The notes under the pieces: model-generated | The model's input: only the letters and a program-made list of their open reading frames with translations | The model's database searches: none | Told to the model about the DNA's origin: nothing | Part shown: positions 20,358-32,052 of the stretch, piece by piece | Layout: every line of letters begins with the position of its first letter | Numbering within the stretch: the first letter of the stretch is position 1 | DNA from: Schoenoplectus triqueter | Taxonomy: Eukaryota > Streptophyta > Magnoliopsida > Poales > Cyperaceae | Direction of reading: 5' to 3' | DNA length: 32,052 nt | Assembly (NCBI GenBank): GCA_964058805.1 | Contig: CAXKVV010001730.1 | Span: 1 to 32,052 of the forward strand | Made by a program: the position numbers and the translations under genes

Positions 20358-20573
20358 AGGAGGTGGGGGGGGGGGGTTTAAAGGTTTTTGAATTAAAAAT
20401 TGGGTTCAAAGTCTTTGAGGTTGATTTTGCATCGAGATTTGTACTTTTAATAAAAATCTAAATTCAAAATTCGTACTTTCAATAATTATTACGAATCTCA
20501 ATGCAAAATCAACGGCTCTCAAAGGCTTTAAACTCAATTTTTGATTCAAAGGGCTTTGAACCTCCTCCACCTC
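20358..20573. repeat. Foldback element containing a poly-G run
   Basis: The left arm, about 20358-20449, aligns imperfectly with the reverse complement of about 20486-20573. Shared blocks are GGAGGTGG/GAGGTGGAGGAGG, AAAAATTG, CTTTGAG and TTGATTTTGCAT. A run of 12 G (20365-20376) interrupts the left arm only. It is probably a MITE; its target duplication is not clear. Confidence 0.65.
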
Positions 20574-21555
20574 TGAAAATAAAATATTTTTCAGATAGAT
20601 AAAATATTACTTTGAATGGTTTATTATGTTTTAAATCAGCTGATTTTTTTACCTATCTAAAAAAATATATAAATGGTCTACAATTATATTAGTTTTTTTT
20701 TTTACAAAAGTGGCTAAAACCACCGGTTTTAAACCAGAGACAAAATAACACGTATATTAGTTGTAAAGCAACATTAGGGGCGGATTTAGAGGTGTTGGAG
20801 TCTGCCCCCTCCAATCTCTCAGAAATTATACGTCAGAAATTATACGTCAGAGTTATAATTTATTATGTATTTTTATTTCGTACGATTTATCAACCCTCTG
20901 TATTAAAATTCTGAAATTCTGACTCCAGCCTGAGCAACATATTTATATGTATAATATAAGTTGGGAAAAAAGTTGTAATTTGCAAATTTTCGAGATTCTA
21001 CGACAGCGCATGCCCTTGTAGCGCGGCTCTCCCCTCTTGCATTAGGATGAAACCTTAAAACCAACCCAATAAAAGTTCCGATCTTCGAAGCATTCACAAA
21101 TTTATTTTCTTCCTCAAGTCACGTATGATAGGATTATTAAATCTAAACTCAATTCGACCCAACAGGGACAATGTTAGCACAATTTCATGAAGTCTTATAT
21201 GAATGTTCCAGTAAAAAAATAAAGTGAATTGCTTAACAAACTAATTAAATGCAAGCGTCTTCCTTTACGATTGAAGGCTAATTTGCATAATATTGGTCAA
21301 AGTTGATACAACATCGATCAGACCAGTGGATAAAAATCAAGGTAACTGTTATGAGAAACGTAGCTGATGGTAAATGGCACTAGTTGAGACGCGAGAGAGA
21401 GAAGGAGAACGTAGTTAGTAGAGCAAGTCTCAACTGAAAGTTAGCCCATCTATATTTTAAATGTTTTTTGTAAAATTATAAACGGGTACATGGATGACGG
21501 GCACGGGCTACACAAGGGGTAGACAATTAGGAGCACGAGAGGGAAGAAGCCAGAA
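20574..21555. other. Intergenic with one hAT-like end and a 14-bp tandem
   Basis: TAGGGGCGGATTTAG at 20775 resembles a hAT-like terminus, but I found no partner end. A 14-bp unit (TCAGAAATTATACG) occurs twice in tandem at 20819-20846. No gene is seen; the minus-strand frame 20903-21097 has no family features. Confidence 0.45.
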
Positions 21556-21826
21556 GGGATGTGAGTTTGAATGGGATCAAGTTGGGTCGGATTAATTTAC
21601 TTTTATAGAAAAATTAGGTTGAGTCAAATCGGATAGTGTCAATTTAAATATTGATTTTTTTTAGATCTTAAGTTTATTTTAGTTTGATTAAGGCTATTTA
21701 ATCTGAGTTTGGATTAGGTCAAACTAGGCCTTACTAATGTGACTTTTGAAAAAACAAATCGAATTAGGTCGAATTCGAATCGAGTCGGGCGAGTTTGTCG
21801 GATAAGATTGGATTATATCACCTCTA
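21556..21826. mobile_element. Degenerate hAT-type element
   Basis: The right end CACCTCTA at 21826 and the GTCGGAT/AGGTCGAATTCGAATCG-type interior resemble the group at 13854 and 17376. The left boundary is approximate and no target duplication is convincing. Confidence 0.4.
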
Positions 21827-21879
21827 AATAAAAGGAACCAAGACAAAATGCTTGAATTCTTATCCAGCCCCTTCAAGTG

Positions 21880-22394
21880 TAGGGATGTAAACGAGCCGAG
21901 TCAAATTGTGTCAAGTTCATGTCCGGTTCATTAGCTTAATGAGCTGAGCTGACTCGCTAATTACCTTCGAGCCAAAAGTTTTGATTTGAGATCGGCTCGT
22001 TAAGTTGATGAGCTAACCGAGCTGGCTCATTAAGACTTGTTAAGGCTAATTTAATAGTTATTTTTTTATGATATTTTATATTAATTTTTATAAAAAAAAT
22101 ATTAAAATAACTAATGATAAAATATTTCACATAATTTGATATAATAATTTAAGTACATATCATACTATAAACTATTTATTATACTACAAATTCATAATAA
22201 AAATGTATAAATATTAAATATTAATAGTTTAATGAGCTAAACAAGTCTAACGAGCCAAGTCGATCTAGGCTGAACCTCGGCTCATTAACTTAACGAGCTG
22301 GCTCATTAACGGCTCGGTCCATTAACGAGCGAGCCAATAATAAATCGATCCTGAACGAATAACGAGCGAGCCACAAATTTTTTTTCCAGCCCTA
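21880..22394. mobile_element. hAT-like element with GAGC-rich ends
   Basis: The left end is TAGGGATGTAAACGAGCC and the right end, on the other strand, is TAGGGCTGGAAA. The flanks TTCAAGTG and CTCAAGAT match at 5 of 8. Subterminal repeats of GAGC, CTCGTT and CTCATTAA types surround an AT-rich core. The element is 515 bp and non-coding. Confidence 0.6.
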
Positions 22395-22981
22395 CTCAAG
22401 ATCAAACATTTTATTTCGGTTCCATCGGTTTTTCGAAATTTTTTTACAGTCAAAACTCGGTCCGTTTTTTTTGCCAATTTAAATTATAAAAATATAACTA
22501 ATTAAACACATAAATATTCCAACTCGGATTATTAGTCCAATCGTGTCTCAATTTTCATATCTGATTGTTTCTTCTTTTTGTGGCTGATAATATCTACCAC
22601 GATTTTGTCCCAAAAAGGAAATCCCCGTATTATTGATCGCCAATGCACTCTTACCACGATTTGTTACAATTATTTTTTTTTAATTTGACAATATTCTTTA
22701 GTATAAAAATGTTAGAAATTTATTGCAAAATGTTATTGATGATGTTTTTTGTTTTTTTTTTGGGTCCCACATAAAATTCCTTGATTTCGCTTGCTTAATC
22801 AATTGATTTTTTTTAAAGGATAAGCGCATAGGCACCAATCAATTGACTTAGAAAAATCAACTTTGTGTGTTCTTTAATTTGGCATGAGTCATTTTCAAAA
22901 CTATAAGAAAATGCAAAAAAAGAAGAAGGAAGGAACTGATTTTTTTAACTCTGTCCTTCAAAATTAAAAAAAAATGATGAA
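22395..22981. other. Intergenic, nothing recognised
   Basis: AT-rich sequence. An ACTCGGTCC motif near 22456 also occurs in the hairpin that follows, suggesting both may belong to one old repeat, but no ends can be defined. Confidence 0.4.
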
Positions 22982-23041
22982 ATCGAGATAAAAACTCGGT
23001 CCCCTGAAGAATCCGGTAAGAGACCGAGTTTTTATCTCGGT
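22982..23041. repeat. Compact hairpin, perfect 18-bp stem
   Basis: Arms 22984-23001 (CGAGATAAAAACTCGGTC) and 23022-23039 are exact reverse complements with a 20-base loop. A G-U and an A-T pair extend the stem to 20. It could be a transposon terminus remnant or a small-RNA-type foldback. Confidence 0.85.
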
Positions 23042-24944
23042 AGCTTCTACTCCATTAAAAAAAATAACCCCTGTGAGAATCCCAAAATAAATTAATTAAT
23101 TTCTAAAAATAAAAAAATGTAGTACATTAGGGAAGAAATATGGGAAGGGAATTGAAGGTATTTTGGATGTAATAGTGAAATATTATATTTTATATTGAAA
23201 TTTTATTTTTATAAACTAAAAAAGACAAATTTCTACTTAAATTGAATTCAGTGTGGCATTTATTGAAGATTTAAATTTGAAATGATAGTTTCTAATTTTA
23301 AAATTTAGTGTGACAATTAACTTTTTTTTTCTTCTAATTTATATTGACAGTAGAAGAGGGTTTTCATTTTTTTCATATTTAGAATGGCTAGGTCCTGCGG
23401 TACGTTATATAATTTTTGTGTGCATCCATTTGATATGTTAAAATGTATTAGTCAAAAACATCAAAGAATTAAAACCATAGATCTATTTTTTATTAAATTC
23501 CTTATATAATTAATACGTTCAATGATCGAATTTGAATTGATAAAAAATATTCTTAGTGTTTCGAAGAGTAAATTAAAATGTTGACGTTAAAATTTATGAT
23601 GAATTACATATTCGATTTTAAATTAATTTAACTTTAACACATGTCCTATCTAATAATTCACAAAACATTTACATTTTCTTAGCAATTATTTTAAACAATA
23701 TTTCTTTTTTGAAATATGATACCAAAACATAAAAAAAAATTAAATTATATGTTAAAACTATTATAAAAATAGTTTGATAAACAAAAAAGTAGTGATAAAC
23801 ATTTATTTTTTTATTTAGGATCGGTTTGTTTATATTCATTTTTGAAATTTTCTACAGGATTTTATCCCTTTTTTTTACCCTGTTCTGTTTTTCCTTCCTT
23901 CCAAGTTAATATTTGTCTATGTAAGAGTACAAGATAGAATTGGCCCCACACAATCACCAAACCCTCCACTTCATATTGTTCCATATAAATGAGGAAGATA
24001 AATATTCATCATGTAACCCAACAATGGCAACTGGTTAGTAAACCACCTTAAGTCTACTCCCACTACAACCCACCCCCATAATGCTATTAAAGAGATTCAG
24101 ATTACACAGCTCATATGGCGTTAACGCGCAAGATGGACAGCAAGATCAGGAAAGATTCACTTGTGTTTTTTGAATTAATTTATGCGTAAATCTTTGCTGG
24201 TAACATATATATTAGCAGACGTGATTTCTGCCTGCTAACTCATCAGAAAACTGTTGGGCAACATCTTTTATTTTCCTAATCTCCCCCCCCCCCCCCCCTC
24301 CTTATTTTCTAGAGAAATGAGAATCGTTTTTTAGTCTAGTAATGAAAATACAATGCTCCTTATGTGAAATGTCGTTTGTTTTCGAAATCGGATGAGTGAT
24401 TCTTTATGAACATTTAAAATTGATTAATTTAAACTCCCATCGTTTATCTAATTTTTTTTTAAATAAATAGCTTGTCCTGCCATTCACATAATTGAATGTA
24501 TTATGTACATTATAGACACATGCAAGAGCGTACTATACATAATTTAAATAGAAAAAGGAGCACTATTAATGTATTATATGTACATTATAGCTGTTTTGTA
24601 TTCATTATTTGTGAAGACAAAGTTTAACCAATATATCTTTTGGAGAAGCTGCACATTACACGATTAATTTTCTTTTAAACAATGACATTTTCAAAGATTT
24701 GGGAGAGACCGATTCATTGATCATGGAAGTACGTCGATAATAACATTTTTTTTTATCTCACTATTAACAGAATTGTAAACTGTAGGGTATGTGGTACCAT
24801 AGTAATCTTACTACATTAATAAGCTGTCTGATAAGTGTTATATAGATTTTTGTAATTATTTTATAAGATTGTGCTCTGGAGTCATGACAGAGGGATGGGA
24901 AAGAAAAAAAAAAGAAAGAGAAAATGAGCCCTTCATCCTGTTCT
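23042..24944. other. Intergenic, nothing recognised; poly-C run
   Basis: Strongly AT-rich sequence without a gene. There is a run of 16 C at 24283-24298. The motif TGTACATTATAG recurs around 24500 and 24580. Neither observation points to a known element. Confidence 0.5.
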
Positions 24945-25033
24945 TGAATTTTACTATAGAAAGTGAAAGAGGTGGAAAGAGGTAGCACCTGAATTTTATT
25001 GTAGAAAGTGAAATAGGGTGGAAAGAGGTATTA
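24945..25033 (+). repeat. 45-bp tandem duplication
   Basis: Copies start at 24945 and 24990 with TGAATTTTA and continue through AGAAAGTGAAA to GGTGGAAAGAGGTA, differing at a handful of positions. Confidence 0.85.
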
Positions 25034-25127
25034 TGGTAAGAAAATTTCACCCAAAATTTGAAGGCCAACAACATAAACATCTCCTTATCCCCTCTACCAT
25101 TTATTTTCTTTTTATTTTCTTCTTTAT

Positions 25128-25187
25128 GTATTTTCATTCATTTACTTGTAAACCAAAGTGATATGAGTATTTTCATTCATTTACTTG
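25128..25187 (+). repeat. 21-bp direct repeat, 39-bp period
   Basis: The same 21 bases, containing TTTTCATTCATTTACTTG, occur at 25128-25148 and 25167-25187. Confidence 0.9.
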
Positions 25188-26934
25188 AAATAATGTTATG
25201 TTTTTTTCTGACAAATTATTTTTGTCTTGTTAGGTCATCCAATATAAATGCAATTTTGTGGACGAAAACATTTGACTCATTTGAAGAAAATTGCCAAATT
25301 CTAATTTTGTAAATAAGCTTAAATTTTGCAATTGCAGAAATAGAGGTGTTTTGTTAGGAGTAAATCGATCATCTCACTTATATATTAATTCACAAATTTA
25401 TGTCACAAAATAACCATCAACCCATATTATACTGTGACAATTGCCATTATGTTTAATAGAAAGATAAGACTAATTAAGAAAATAAGAAATAATTCTAGTC
25501 ACATTTTCCCAAATGCCATACCCGTTGTCATATATAAATGTAATAACTTCTAGAGATGACAGACAAGACAAATCAAATAAGGCTCTCATCGGTTAACAAT
25601 AATAAAAAAGAAAGGACACTTCTGATTGCACAGTCAAAAATGTAAATTTTATGATTGGCACTTGCAAAATAAGAAATATTCAGTGCAATAGTTGTAATTA
25701 GAGATTTGAAGGCTGTTACAAAAAGGATTTGGACAAAATAAAAAGTCAGAACAAAAACAATTAGGCTAGTGGAGTACAGATCCCTTGGTGCTATTGACTA
25801 GAGATTGAAAAAGATTAGTACCAACTAGGCCACAAAGCGCATTTAACGGATAATATGATTAGCCTATAATTAGACTTTACTGTTTCACTTGATTATCTCC
25901 TTTTTGAAATGTCGGATCTCTGACGAAGTTGTGAAATATGAAAGAATGTGGTTCAACTTTAATGTAATCAAAGTCAACTATACTTATGAGGCTCAATTTG
26001 AGAACGCCGCCAACAGCTAAAAAGTATATTTATTTTGAAAAGAAATATATAAATTTATTTTATTCTTAGGAGTTTGCATCTAATGGAAATTTAAATGCTA
26101 TCGTGTTGAAAAACTGTTTATTTTCTTAATGGTTAATTTTGGTTCATAGTCGAAAATTGGTTTGTTTATTTTCTTAACTACTTTTTCATTATTGGATTAG
26201 GCTTGCTGATCTGTCCGAGCCAATAACGCTGATAATATTTATATTTCCGTCCCTCAAAATTGGGCTACAGCTGTCTGGAATTGAGTAAAAAAATTTCCTC
26301 AAATTTCTGGTATCATTTTCTTTATTTTTATAATTTCAGGAATTAATCAACTATTTGCATTAGTACTCTATCCATCAGGAATTGGAAATGTTGAACGACC
26401 ATGTTAAGAAAAGTCAACATAATCCATCCAGCCGTCCTCTTGAAACGGCCAAAGAAAAAATAATTAACATTACATGAAACACTTTTGAAATTATTTTTAA
26501 TACAATGTGTCATACATTACTCTATTTCATTTATTACCTATAATTTTTTATTCTACACAAATGTCTGAAAATTGGAATATTCTGCGATCAAAAGAAAGTA
26601 CTGTAGATTTATTAATCAACGGCAGTGATTTTTACTCATTAACCTTTCATATTTAACTGTGTTAAAAAAAATTGTCGTAACCAACTAATGCTCAAAATTA
26701 TATGGTCTAAATTATTTCGATTCAGGATCCATAAAAAAAATGGATGGTCCTCATCCAAAATGGACTTCACTCATCCTATACGGTGGATTCAATGAAACAA
26801 CAAAATATAAAACGCGGACGCCTTGTATTTTTGAAAAGTCCTGATCTATTGACATATGCGGAGGGATACTATGATATTACAATGGTTATCGTAACGATAA
26901 AATTCTATATAAATCCAAAAAAATCTTAAAAATA

Positions 26935-26936
<2 letters not shown>
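25188..26936. other. Intergenic, nothing recognised
   Basis: AT-rich sequence with only short, featureless frames. No repeat or RNA gene supported. Confidence 0.5.

Positions 26937-26967
<31 letters not shown>
26937..26967. repeat. (AT)n microsatellite
   Basis: An uninterrupted AT dinucleotide tract of about 31 bases. Confidence 0.95.
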
Positions 26968-26969
<2 letters not shown>

Positions 26970-27757
26970 TCGAGAGTGTTCCAATTTTATACAATTTGAA
27001 ATCATTTCACAACCCATAAATAACCATTACAATTTTATGCAATTTGCAAGCATTTAATAGAACAATATTTGATGGATTATCATTAAATTACATAAAATTT
27101 AAGAGTTTATCGATTATAATTAATAAGTGTTCTATTTTTAGGATTTATTAAACATATTTCAGATTTACATAAAACTTTATTGTCAAGTTTATCAAGATAT
27201 ATATCCACTATCAAATTATCCCATCCTCAACAAATTGCCTATTATATTTTTGTACATTATCTTAGTTCGTAATAATTAAATTTTAATGAATAAAATTATG
27301 CATGAACAAAAAATGTTTTAAAAAACATTTTCAACTTTTTATTTTGTCCAAGTTTATTTTGAACTTCACAACAGTGATGAATAGTAGCAGCATTATTATA
27401 AATCTAGTAATTGTTACTTGTTATAAATAATCATTTTTATGTTTTCCAAAAAAAAAAACTAGTTGTTATAATTTCAGACCCAAATTCGGCTCTTGTGAAA
27501 ACTTTCAGTTTTATACTGCGAAATTAATTAAGTATTCACCTTTCTCTTGATCTTTTGATTAGAATGAGAGGGAGATACATATTGCAGAAGAGGGAATAGG
27601 TTGTAATTCTGAGGGAGATATTTTTAGTTAGAACTTTCAATTTTCTTGTTTCTTTTTGTGTCGATTGCTCTCAATATAAATCCTAATTTTTATCTTCTTC
27701 TTTTTTATTGTGATTTCATGAAGGGTTATAATTATGGTGCTATAAATTGAACTATTA
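26968..27757. other. Intergenic, nothing recognised
   Basis: AT-rich sequence without a supported gene or element. Confidence 0.5.
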
Positions 27758-28021
27758 GAGCATCCGTATCGGTGTCGATTATCAAGATTAAATTTTTATA
27801 TCACATCATCAAATTGACAATTTATTTTAAAAGTGACATCCCTGAATATGATGAAATTGTCAAAATGACACTTTCATAATTAATTTTCTGCCCCTACGCT
27901 GACGTGATTTGTCAAATAGACTGTCAAATTTAGACAATTGTCTAATTTTACCTAGTCTATGCATCCCTAAAAATCAAATAACAATTGTCAAATGAAATTT
28001 GACAATGAAATGTAGATGCTC
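27758..28021. mobile_element. Harbinger/Tourist-like miniature element
   Basis: The ends GAGCATCCGTAT (left) and, on the other strand, GAGCATCTACAT (right) are flanked on both sides by TTA (27755-27757 and 28022-28024), the target triplet typical of PIF/Harbinger elements. The interior has several GACAAT/ATTGTC motifs in both orientations. It is 264 bp and non-coding. Confidence 0.75.
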
Positions 28022-28848
28022 TTAATGTGGTTGTCGCTGATCTGATCGCATGGCATCGGACTATTAAATTCAAAAAAATATATATATCGCATGATGTTGC
28101 ACGAATGTCATACTCATATAGTCATATTCATATATACAATTTTTTGAAAAGAAAATTGCTATAGTACTTAAGAACAACTATTCCTTGCAAATAGTAAAAA
28201 TGTATAAGCTGATTTAGTCTGTTAGGTATTAAGGACTACTAAACCACATTAATTATTATTTAATATTAGGATATTATTTACAATATTATTAATATGTTTT
28301 ACGGAACGAATTAACATATTACTGAATTCTTTTCATAAAAGTTTTAGCGAATGTGTTATCGTGGATGTAGGCATGTAGCAACTAATTTGATGACATTTTG
28401 TTTCTTATGCCTCCATACACGTCGTGTCCTTTTGTCCTCTATATATCCTCAAAGTAGTTAAACATCTCTCTTTAATCACAAAAGGAAATTAAAAGGAAGC
28501 TTGCTTTCAATCTGAATATAACAAATCATAACGTTTGATTTCATCTTTGCTTAAAATTCAACTTCCTCATTTAGTTTTCCGTCAGAATTTGTCATTTACA
28601 TGTATCAGTACTCAGTTCGCTATTGTTAGCAGCAATGTGTTATTCCTTAGAAATTACATGACATGACATAATACTTGATGTTGGAAATTCAACACCCATT
28701 TCAACATCTCATTATACTGAATTAATGGGAACATTTGTGCCTGGATAGCTGTAAACCTCAATTATCACATAAGTATCAGCACTACTGCAACTTATGATAT
28801 ATTAACATAAGTTAGGAAGTGGTACTATGCGTAGTACAGATAGTTCGT
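28022..28848. other. Intergenic, nothing recognised
   Basis: AT-rich sequence without a supported gene or element. Confidence 0.5.
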
Positions 28849-29137
28849 GTGATACATATCGTTTTTTTATTTTTAAAATTCAAAGGGTGATCTGGTCGTT
28901 TAAAATAATTTTCATATGAAAATATAGTTATAGACCAAACGTTATATATATTTTATTAATTTTTAAATAGATAGAAAATCACTTAATTTAATTATTATGA
29001 GTCATTGAAAAGAAGTAATTTTCTAGCTATTTAAAAAAATATAAAATTTAATCTAGAACTAAATTTTCATATGAAAATCATTTAAAGCAGTCAAATTGAT
29101 CATTTAAATTAATACAAAAATTACCTATAACACATAA
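28849..29137. repeat. Long foldback element, about 95-base arms
   Basis: About 28888-28984 aligns with the reverse complement of about 29011-29103, sharing an exact TTTTCATATGAAAAT and TTTAAATAG and leaving a spacer of only about 25 bases. Looser pairing continues outward to GTGTGATACAT and its partner near 29137. Most of the 290 bases could form one long imperfect hairpin. The superfamily is not assigned. Confidence 0.75.
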
Positions 29138-30252
29138 GTCATCGATATTACATGTAACATCATAACCAACTCATCTTAACATTATCAAATTAAAGCCGTG
29201 ATGGTTATTTCCAACACCAAGATTACGCCAACTCTTCTAGAAGGGCGACCGGACGAAATCAATTTGCGTCGCTTTCCGGTATTTGAAAAAATGTTACTGT
29301 ACGGTGCAAGAAGTCGTGTGGGGGAGATTTTATTATGTTTGGAAATTTAAAGAAAATTATGAAAAATATGAAATTCAATTGGTCGAGTTACAAAACAAGA
29401 AGGTTTTCTGAGAAAATTACATGAATATATCAACTAACATATTTTTTCTAGCGAAAACTATAGGGTTAGGATCTCTTAATACACTACCTTGACAATTTTG
29501 ACAGTATTTTCTTAAAAAGGAAATTCAAATTTGAAAAACACACAGGGAACATTTTTTTTACTTATAAAATGGTCAAGGATCATTTTTTCATAAAGTTCTA
29601 CTATGATTTGTTGTTTCTTCTAATGTTTTTGATATGGATATTGAGAACTTTCATGCCATTGGATAACAATAAAACAATAATTTAATTTGAACATGTTTTT
29701 TATTTATGATGTATATAAATTATAGACATTTGATTTCATTAGGTGAATGAAAATTACAAACTATTTTCTCAGTTGTCGAAGTTATCAATCTAATCTGTTA
29801 TAAATAGTTCCTTAATAAAAAAATGTTACAGTTTAATTTAGAATCAAACTATTTAAGCATATGGAAAAAAAATTGCTTAAGTCTGCAGTAGCATGATGAC
29901 AGGACAATCGTTCCAATTTAAAACATTAACAAATTGTACTTGAAATATTGCGCCATATATGTCCGAGAAATATTTTTGGCGTCTGCATCAAGTCATCGAA
30001 CCAAATTACTGACAAAATTATACAAAAGTTCAACATTAGGTCACTTTCATTTCGTCTCTAGCTTCCTCTGATACCACAAATGTTCTTGGTTTATGAGTCC
30101 CTAATGGAAACACGATATACGATATACGTACTCGTTCAAACAAATATCGGTTTTGATGATCATATCAGAAAAAAAAAAGAACAGCAAAAAAAGAAGAATA
30201 AGAAGATTGGTTTTGATTATCGTTTCAGATAATAGCTAAAAGATGAGATCAT
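29138..30252. other. Intergenic with a short GC-richer patch
   Basis: Bases 29220-29330 (GGGCGACCGGACG and nearby) are GC-richer than their surroundings and may be a relic of an element or gene. No protein or terminal repeat is readable. The rest is AT-rich. Confidence 0.4.
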
Positions 30253-30603
30253 TTGACAATGAATTACTTTGATAATCTTAACAATGAACTTTTTAATAAA
30301 AATGAAAATATATAAAAATGATAAAAATTTACACTTTACAATATGTTTTTTGACTTATAAATTGATAGTGTTTTAAATTTCATACAGTTTCATTATCATT
30401 TGATAGTTCATTGAAAACCATCAAAATTTCACATAATTTACAACGGTTATAAATTAATGATCTTTAATAAACTATCAAACGATAATAAAATTACATAAAA
30501 TTTAAAACACTATTAATCTATAAATAAAAATATATACCTATGAGTTATTTTTTCATTTATTTAAAAATTTATCATCAAAATTGTTAAAATAACTCATTGT
30601 CAA
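30253..30603. mobile_element. Foldback MITE with TTGACAATGA ends
   Basis: TTGACAATGAATTA at the left is matched on the other strand by TTGACAATGAGTTA at the right. Inner arms at about 30350-30415 and 30463-30530 also pair, sharing AATAGTGTTTTAAATTT and TTTGATAGTT with few mismatches. No clear target duplication. A related right end occurs near 31854. Confidence 0.7.
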
Positions 30604-31799
30604 GCTATTTCCATCCATAACTAAAGTAACGAACTTTAATATTCTTTTTGAAAGAAAATTCAAAATCCAGCTAACGAATTCTACGTGTCTAATCAGACGG
30701 TTGGAAGTTAGATGGTCAGTCAAATCGATTTTTAATGAGATGAAATTTATTGTGTCATGGACTTTCAATCGGATCAAGTTCGAGATTGCACGAATCTCGA
30801 TGCAGATGATCGCCTACGATAAACTAACTCAATTTCTAATAGTAACAACAACATCCGAGCAGCCATTTTTCGTCACCATTTAATTAAGAAACTTCAATTT
30901 TGATAATGACCCTTTGTCCTGATTTAATTTTGGGTTTCATTATTCTTACCATAACCTTCCGTCAAGCAGAACTTTCTTATTTGAATGACTATTGACAAAA
31001 TGGCCAGAACCAATCTTTTTCCACGGTGCAGGTAGTTTTATATCTTGTTGGATTAAAAAAAATTATAATTGATGTATGGCCTTGTTATACTTCAGGCATC
31101 TAGTACACAGTGAGTATTGATAATGATTTTTTTTTTCTGGTGATAAAAAAGGTTCATAAATTCATCTCCCCATTGTATCAACCGACCACCAAACTTGAAT
31201 TTAAGATTTATTTTTTTCGACGTCAACCTAATGATTTACCACTTGAACAACTAGCTGGTTTCACTGACCATGAATTTGTGTGATAAGGATGACAATAAAT
31301 GCTAAAGTGTGAAGTGTGAATTCTCTTGGTCATGTGGGTAGCTTGTCTATAAACGCATTAGACATGACCAATAGATGATTTGAAGAGATAGCAATTGACT
31401 TTTCTTTTCAATCGTCAACCAAAATGATATGCTAATTGAATCAAATTTAATATAAAACTTATCTAAATGATGAAGTTTTTGTTTACAATTTTTAAATCAA
31501 AATTCACCGTTGCATTAAAATCAATTTCTCAGTCTATATAACAAAAAAGTGACTTGTTGAATCATTTCATAGTTTGTGTTGTTTTGAATTCATTTGGCCA
31601 CAAGCTTACCACATAATGTCTCATTTGTTCATTGGTTTTCTTTGAATTTCTAGCATCCATATTTCTACCCAACATCGCAGAAATGCCTTAGAGTGATTCT
31701 TCTATAGATTTTTTTTTATCGATTGTTAATTTTAAATTAATCACAACTGTAACTCTCGATTTAATCTCTTTATCTTCAATATAATTTTTGATCCAAATT
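30604..31799. other. Intergenic, nothing recognised
   Basis: AT-rich to mixed sequence. The short frames at 30553-30777 and 30701-30883 have no family features. Confidence 0.5.
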
Positions 31800-31854
31800 T
31801 TTTTATATTTATTTAAAAAAATTATTTTTAAGATTGTCAAAATAATTCATTGTC
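31800..31854. repeat. Partial relative of the 30.3-kb MITE
   Basis: ATTTATTTAAAAAAATT ... ATTGTCAAAATAATTCATTGTC resembles the right end of 30253-30603. The left end of this copy is not clear, so it may be truncated. Confidence 0.5.
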
Positions 31855-32052
31855 AGAATCCCTCCCTATAGATAAATTGATTTTGATCTCACTGCAAACA
31901 TGGATAGATTCCCGGAGTCTAAAACAAATATCAACTCTGAATAATGAAGAAATACTGTGTTGGAAAGTGTGTAATATTTTTGGAGTCTGAATAATTAGTT
32001 TGAAAGCTCAGGACAATTATCGACGCGGTCAAATTTGTACAATTTACTCATT
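31855..32052. other. Right edge, nothing recognised
   Basis: No gene or element is visible up to the window end. Confidence 0.5.

Noticed and set aside
24764..25312. Overlapping frames of 74-93 codons near 25 kb
   Set aside because: Low-complexity AT-rich translations rich in Phe, Ser and Lys, spanning tandem repeats; no recognisable protein.
1..32052. CRISPR arrays, tRNA or rRNA genes, viral or bacterial-type operons
   Set aside because: No regularly spaced repeats, no cloverleaf-like sequences with a T-arm motif and no rRNA segments were noticed; the genes have introns and plant families.

Overview
This is plant nuclear DNA, most probably from a eudicot. The evidence is AT-rich, gene-poor sequence, genes with GT-AG introns, plant-type transposon remnants (hAT, CACTA, Mutator-like and Harbinger-like miniature elements) and two members of the plant-specific purine permease (PUP) family. 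I cannot name the species.

The genes lie in the left 13 kb. On the minus strand, from 2877 down to 329 and perhaps beyond the window, are the 5' exons of a PIG-U/CDC91-like gene. This family encodes a subunit of the GPI transamidase, which attaches GPI anchors to proteins in the ER. Its splice sites look usable, but the third exon has an in-frame TGA, so this copy appears to be a pseudogene. Head to head with it, across a shared promoter of about 465 bp, is purine permease A (3343-5420, plus strand, 374 aa after splicing). About 4.8 kb further on is its tandem paralogue, purine permease B (10214-12746, plus strand, 402 aa). Both have a tiny first exon, one phase-1 intron that is CT-rich near its 5' end, and one large exon coding for ten membrane segments. 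They are probably products of a local duplication, importing adenine-type bases, cytokinins or other small aromatic nitrogen compounds across a membrane.

The space between the permeases holds foldback and hAT-like elements. It also holds a striking 125-bp direct repeat, one copy of which carries a 32-bp inverted partner, directly upstream of the permease B promoter.

From about 12.8 kb to the right end I found no convincing protein gene, tRNA or rRNA. This part is a mosaic of small non-autonomous DNA transposons, foldback repeats, short tandem duplications and plain AT-rich sequence. The clearest elements are a complete 899-bp CACTA element with matching 13-bp ends (15827-16725), hAT-type elements with recognisable 8-bp target duplications (13854-14063, 14686-15113), a Mutator-like element (14145-14363) and a Harbinger-like element (27758-28021). 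I saw no sign of a new multi-gene system. The items most worth following up are the PIG-U lesion, the intron foldback and cross-gene inverted repeat in permease A, and the promoter repeat of permease B.
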